A program made the translations under genes and the position numbers. This document shows, piece after piece, positions 60,844 to 64,000 of a stretch of 64,000 nucleotides of DNA (positions are counted from its first letter, which is position 1; the number at the start of each line of letters is the position of its first letter). The stretch is from Streptomyces xinghaiensis S187 (lineage in GTDB: Bacteria > Actinomycetota > Actinomycetes > Streptomycetales > Streptomycetaceae). The DNA is taken from assembly GCF_000220705.2 (NCBI RefSeq), contig NZ_CP023202.1, positions 2,418,001 through 2,482,000 on the forward strand. Direction: 5' to 3'. Under the pieces are notes generated by a model, which made no database searches, was not told the origin of the DNA, and saw only the letters and a program-made list of their open reading frames with translations.

Positions 60844-61759
60844 AGCGGATCCTCGGGTCGAGTACGGCGTACAGCAGGTCGACGATGAGGTTCGCCAGCA
60901 GGAAGACGATGACCAGGATCGTCACGAAACCGACGACCGTGGGGGAGTTGTTGCGCAGGATGCCCTGGTAGAGCTGGAAGCCGACGCCGTGGATGTTGAA
61001 GATCCGCTCGGTGACGATGGCCCCGCCCATGAGGGCGCCGATGTCCGTGCCGATGAAGGTGACCACCGGGATCAGCGAGTTCCGCAGCAGGTGCCGGACG
61101 ATGACCCGGCGGCGCGGCAGGCCCTTGGCGATCGCGGTGCGGACGTAGTCGCCGCGGACGTTCTCCGCGATCGACGTGCGGGTGAGCCGGGTGACGTAGG
61201 CCAGCGAGACCAGCGCGAGCACCACACCGGGCAGCAGCAGTTCCTCGAAGGTCGCGTCGGTGGAGACGGACGGCCGGACGAGCCCCCACTTCACGCCGAA
61301 GAGGAACTGGAGCAGATAGCCGGTGACGAAGGTGGGGACGGAGATGACGATCAGGGTGAGGAAGAGCAGGCCGGTGTCCACGGACCGGCCGCGCCGCAGC
61401 CCGCTGACCACCCCGAGGACGATGCCGATGATCACCTCGATGACCACCGCCACCAGCGTCAGCCGCAGAGTCACCGGGAAGGCGGTGGACATCAGTTCCA
61501 GCACCGGCTGGCCGTTGAAGGCCGTGCCGAAGTCGCCGCGGAAGATCTGGCCCATGTAGTGCAGGTACTGCTTCCACAGCGGCTGGTCGAGGTAGAGCTC
61601 CGCGCGGATGCGCGCGGCGGTGGCGGGGTCGGGCGCGCGGTCGCCGAAGAGCGCCGCGACGGGGTCGCCGAGCGCGTACACCATGACGAAGATCAGGAAG
61701 GTGCTGCCGATGAACACGGGGATCATCTGGAGCAGCCGCCGGATCACATAGCGTCCCAT
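60836..61759 (-). CDS. Oligopeptide ABC transporter permease (OppB-like)
   Basis: 307 residues. Six transmembrane segments start with MGRYVIRRLLQMIPVFIGSTFLIFV, typical of OppB. The EAA loop is VRTAIAKGLPRRRVIVRHLLRN. It is the second gene of its operon, 124 bp after the binding-protein gene, a gap that holds a strong hairpin. Confidence 0.93.
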   Translation of the reverse strand: MGRYVIRRLLQMIPVFIGSTFLIFVMVYALGDPVAALFGDRAPDPATAARIRAELYLDQPLWKQYLHYMGQIFRGDFGTAFNGQPVLELMSTAFPVTLRLTLVAVVIEVIIGIVLGVVSGLRRGRSVDTGLLFLTLIVISVPTFVTGYLLQFLFGVKWGLVRPSVSTDATFEELLLPGVVLALVSLAYVTRLTRTSIAENVRGDYVRTAIAKGLPRRRVIVRHLLRNSLIPVVTFIGTDIGALMGGAIVTERIFNIHGVGFQLYQGILRNNSPTVVGFVTILVIVFLLANLIVDLLYAVLDPRIRYA

Positions 61760-61799
61760 GGGAGTGCTCCGGGGGTCGTGGTTCGCCGCCGCGGACGCC

Positions 61800-61830
61800 G
61801 GTGCCGGGGCCCGGCGGGGGCCCCGGCACC
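61800..61830 (-). terminator. Intra-operon hairpin after the second binding-protein gene
   Basis: GGTGCCGGGGCC (61800-61811) pairs exactly with GGCCCCGGCACC (61819-61830). It begins 53 bp after the binding-protein stop and precedes the permease start, the same arrangement as in the facing operon. Confidence 0.75.
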
Positions 61831-61883
61831 CGCTCCGTCCTCCGGTCCGGGGGTACGGGGCCGGCCCGGGCGGTACGGGACCG

Positions 61884-63518
61884 TCAGGCGACCGTGATCT
61901 GGTCGTAGACGGGGACGCTGAAGGGGTTGAGCTTCACGTCCGAGAGCCGGTCGGAGTAACCGGCGCTGCCGTTCTGGTACCAGAGCGGGATGGCGGGCAT
62001 CTCCTCGACGAGCACCCTCTCGGCGTCCTGGAAGGTCTCGATGGCCTTCTGGGTGTCGCTCTCGGCGTTGGCCTCGTCGATGAGGCTGTCGAACTTCTCG
62101 TTGCTCCACTTGCCGTCGTTGGACGAGGCGTTGGTGTAGTAGAGCGGCTGGAGGAAGTTCTGGATCAGCGGGTAGTCCATCTGCCAGCCGGCCCGGAAGG
62201 GGCCCGTCATGCGCTGGTCGCCGATCTGGTTGCGGTAGTCCGCGAAGGTGCCGACCGGGTTGACGGTGCAGGCGCTGTCCCGGCCGAGGGCGTTGTTGAT
62301 GCTGTTGCAGACGGCGTCGAGCCATTCGCGGTGGGAGCCGGTGTCGACATTGGAGGTGAGGGTGATCTTCCCGCCGGGGAGGCCGCCGGCGTCCTCGATC
62401 ATCTTCTTCGCCTCGTCCGGGTCGTACTCGCAGGCCTGGCCGCACAGACCCTTCTCGTAGCCGCCCTCCTCACCGAGGACGGGCGAGGTCCAGTCACTGG
62501 CGGGGGTGCGGGTGTTGCTGAAGATCTGCTCGGTGATCTGCTCGCGGTTGATGGCCCGGGAAATGCCCTTGCGCAGCTGCTCCTTCCCCTCCCCCCACGC
62601 CTCCTCGTAGAAAGGGAAGGCGAGGGTCTGGATGATCCCGGCCGGCTGGTTGATGTAGCGGTCGCCGAGGTCGTTCTCGACGTTCTTCAGCTGGGCGGCG
62701 GGGATGTCGTCGGCGAGGTCGAGGTTGCCGGCGAGGAGGTCGGTGTAGGCGGCGTTGTTGTCGGTGTAGACCTTGAGGTCGACGCCGCCGTTCTGCGCCT
62801 CGTCCGGGCCGGGGTAGTCCTCCCACTTCCGCAGCTTCATCGCGGAGCCCTTGGTGTACGACTCGACCTGGTAGGGGCCGTTGCCGACGGGCTTCCTCAC
62901 CCAGGCGTCGTGGTCCTCGAAGAAGGCCCGGGGCAGCGGGGCGAAGGCGTTGTAGCCGAGGGTGTCGGGCCAGGTGGAGAACTTCTGGCTGAGCTCGACG
63001 GTGAAGGTGCGGTCGTCCTCGACCTTCAGTCCGGAGAGCGTCTCGGCCGTCGGATCGCCCTCCTCCGGGTGGACCGCGTCGTACCCCTCGATGTACTCGA
63101 AGAAGTAGGCGTTCTTCTGCGCGTTGCGGACGTCGGCGCCGTAGTTCCAGGCGTCCACGAACGATTTGGCCGTGACCTTCTCGCCGTTGCTGAACGTCCA
63201 GCCGTCCTTGATCTTGACGGTGAAGTTCTGCGAGTCGTCGGTGGTGATGCTCTCGGCGAGCATGTCCTTGGCCTCGCCGGTCTCCGGGTCGTACCGCTTG
63301 AGCCCCCGGAAGATCATGTCGAGGACCTTGCCGCCCTGGACCTCGTTGGTGTTCGCCGGCTCCAGCGGGTTCTGCGGGTCGCCCCAGGAGGAGCTGAGTA
63401 CGCCGTTCCCGTCCCCTCCCCCGCTCCCGCCGCCGTCGTCGTCCCCGCCGCAGGCGGTCGCCGCCAGTGCGACGGCGATCGCGCAGGCGGCCCATCTGGC
63501 GTGCAGGGATCGGCGCAT
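61884..63518 (-). CDS. Oligopeptide-binding lipoprotein (SBP_bac_5)
   Basis: 544 residues from the ATG at 63518, with GAGGAGG six bases upstream. A lipoprotein signal ends in LAATAC, followed by a Gly/Asp linker. The binding domain has WGDPQNPLEPANTNEVQGGKVLDMIFRGLKRYDPETG, FTVKIKDGWTFSNGEKVTAKSFVDAWNYGA, KPVGNGPYQVESYTKGSAMKLRKW and NREQITEQIF. It is the first gene of the SBP-permease-permease-ATPase-ATPase operon, the order I recall for S. coelicolor SCO5117-5121. No TTA codon was seen. Confidence 0.93.
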   Translation of the reverse strand: MRRSLHARWAACAIAVALAATACGGDDDGGGSGGGDGNGVLSSSWGDPQNPLEPANTNEVQGGKVLDMIFRGLKRYDPETGEAKDMLAESITTDDSQNFTVKIKDGWTFSNGEKVTAKSFVDAWNYGADVRNAQKNAYFFEYIEGYDAVHPEEGDPTAETLSGLKVEDDRTFTVELSQKFSTWPDTLGYNAFAPLPRAFFEDHDAWVRKPVGNGPYQVESYTKGSAMKLRKWEDYPGPDEAQNGGVDLKVYTDNNAAYTDLLAGNLDLADDIPAAQLKNVENDLGDRYINQPAGIIQTLAFPFYEEAWGEGKEQLRKGISRAINREQITEQIFSNTRTPASDWTSPVLGEEGGYEKGLCGQACEYDPDEAKKMIEDAGGLPGGKITLTSNVDTGSHREWLDAVCNSINNALGRDSACTVNPVGTFADYRNQIGDQRMTGPFRAGWQMDYPLIQNFLQPLYYTNASSNDGKWSNEKFDSLIDEANAESDTQKAIETFQDAERVLVEEMPAIPLWYQNGSAGYSDRLSDVKLNPFSVPVYDQITVA

Positions 63519-63673
63519 GAGGTGCCTCCTCGGTCGGGAACGGACGCCCGATCCCATCCGAACCCGGCCCGCCCGCCCCCGCACCCCGGCCTGAGCCATC
63601 CGCGCGGGCGGCGGCCGGGGAGTCACCCGCCTGCGGGAGCGGGCGTCCGGGGGACCTCTGGGTGCACCCGGCC

Positions 63674-63690
63674 GGTATTCAACGGTATTC
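63674..63690. repeat. Direct repeat in the antitoxin promoter
   Basis: GGTATTC twice, 10 bp apart start to start (63674-63680 and 63684-63690), just before the antitoxin gene: one helical turn, as ribbon-helix-helix operators often show. Confidence 0.5.
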
Positions 63691-63697
63691 TCGCCGT

Positions 63698-63961
63698 ATG
63701 GCTGACACCACCATCAAGATCACCGATGACGTCCGCGACCGCCTGCGCATACTGGCCGAGGAGCGCGGCACCAGTGTGCGCAGCCTGGTGGAGCGGATGG
63801 CCACGGAGACGCCCACCGAGGCGGAGCGCGCCGAGCGCACCGCCCGGGGCCTGGCCTACATCCGTGCGAACCTCTGCCCGGACCTCACCGAGGACGACGT
63901 GCGCCGGGCCCAGCAGTGGCGTGCCGACATCGCGGCCGGCCGCCTCGGGAGCCGCAGGTGA
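63698..63961 (+). CDS. Ribbon-helix-helix antitoxin (VapB-like)
   Basis: 87 residues from the ATG at 63698. The N-terminus ADTTIKITDDVRDRLRILAEERGTSVRSLVERMA is a ribbon-helix-helix DNA-binding domain: a KI strand followed by two helices. The acidic C-terminus (LCPDLTEDDVRRAQQW) would wrap the toxin. Its stop overlaps the next start (GTGA). Direct repeats upstream suggest autoregulation. Confidence 0.82.
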   Translation: MADTTIKITDDVRDRLRILAEERGTSVRSLVERMATETPTEAERAERTARGLAYIRANLCPDLTEDDVRRAQQWRADIAAGRLGSRR

Positions 63962-64000
63962 TCATCCTTGACCACACGGCGGTGCTCGCGCTCTGCCGCG
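63958..64000 (+). CDS. Probable PIN-domain toxin (VapC-like), truncated by the window end
   Basis: The GTG at 63958 overlaps the antitoxin stop (GTGA). The visible start V-I-I-L-D-H-T-A-V-L-A-L-C-R has the beta-strand plus aspartate and LLAL-like helix start of PIN-domain RNases. The rest lies beyond the window, so the family call is inferred from the start and the coupled antitoxin. Confidence 0.6.
   Translation, partial: MIILDHTAVLALCR

Overview
The window is about 64 kb of very GC-rich chromosome from an actinomycete, almost certainly Streptomyces or a close relative. The evidence is: strong third-position GC bias; many GTG, TTG and CTG starts behind GGAGG-type ribosome-binding sites; hairpin terminators without a U tract; mycothiol (MshB), DUF3107, DUF3117, DUF3152 and SUFU-domain genes; and a bldK-like peptide importer. 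I see no mobile element, CRISPR array, rRNA or tRNA. Most of the window is core chromosome.

Region 1 (1-12 kb): end of an ABC ATPase gene, a secreted TAP-like peptidase, MoeZ, a spherulin-4 protein and an NAD-dependent epimerase behind a tiny coupled ORF, a membrane-anchored metzincin-like DUF3152 protein, an alpha/beta hydrolase, TetR, DUF3107 and a MiaE-like ferritin-fold protein. Region 2 (12-22 kb): a DEAD-box RNA helicase with a long structured leader, an alpha/beta hydrolase, a NYN-domain protein, MarC, PHP phosphoesterase, DUF6758, SUFU, and CorA behind a 548-bp leader that holds a candidate leader peptide. Region 3 (22-33 kb): lipoprotein, MgtE_N/CBS protein, DUF1003, Mrp, then the envelope-stress module ECF sigma - anti-sigma - HtrA - TatB with a divergent O-methyltransferase. 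Region 4 (33-48 kb): enoyl-CoA hydratase, Tag, a DivIVA-like protein, a FolP2-type protein, LOG, DapE, a lysozyme-like protein, DapC, 7Fe ferredoxin, GNAT, SirB1-like, a YoaR/VanW-type protein and MshB. From the helicase to MshB the order follows, as I recall it, the M. tuberculosis segment Rv1253 back to Rv1170, so this is an ancestral actinobacterial block.

Region 5 (48-64 kb) is more variable: a small membrane protein, an S9 peptidase, and two complete five-gene oligopeptide importers facing each other. The first has the bldKA-E order (permease, binding lipoprotein, permease, ATPase, ATPase), and its binding-protein gene carries an in-frame TTA codon in the signal peptide. I noticed no other in-frame TTA when scanning the window by eye. 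Both importers have a strong hairpin directly after the binding-protein gene. The window ends in a ribbon-helix-helix antitoxin and the first codons of its probable PIN toxin.

The most interesting points are the TTA codon and structured promoter region of the bldK-like operon, the CorA leader peptide, the helicase leader with 17-bp direct repeats and a CTG start, the FolP2 protein lacking the substrate-loop signature, and PPYGT-rich cytosolic tails shared by three unrelated membrane-anchored envelope proteins.
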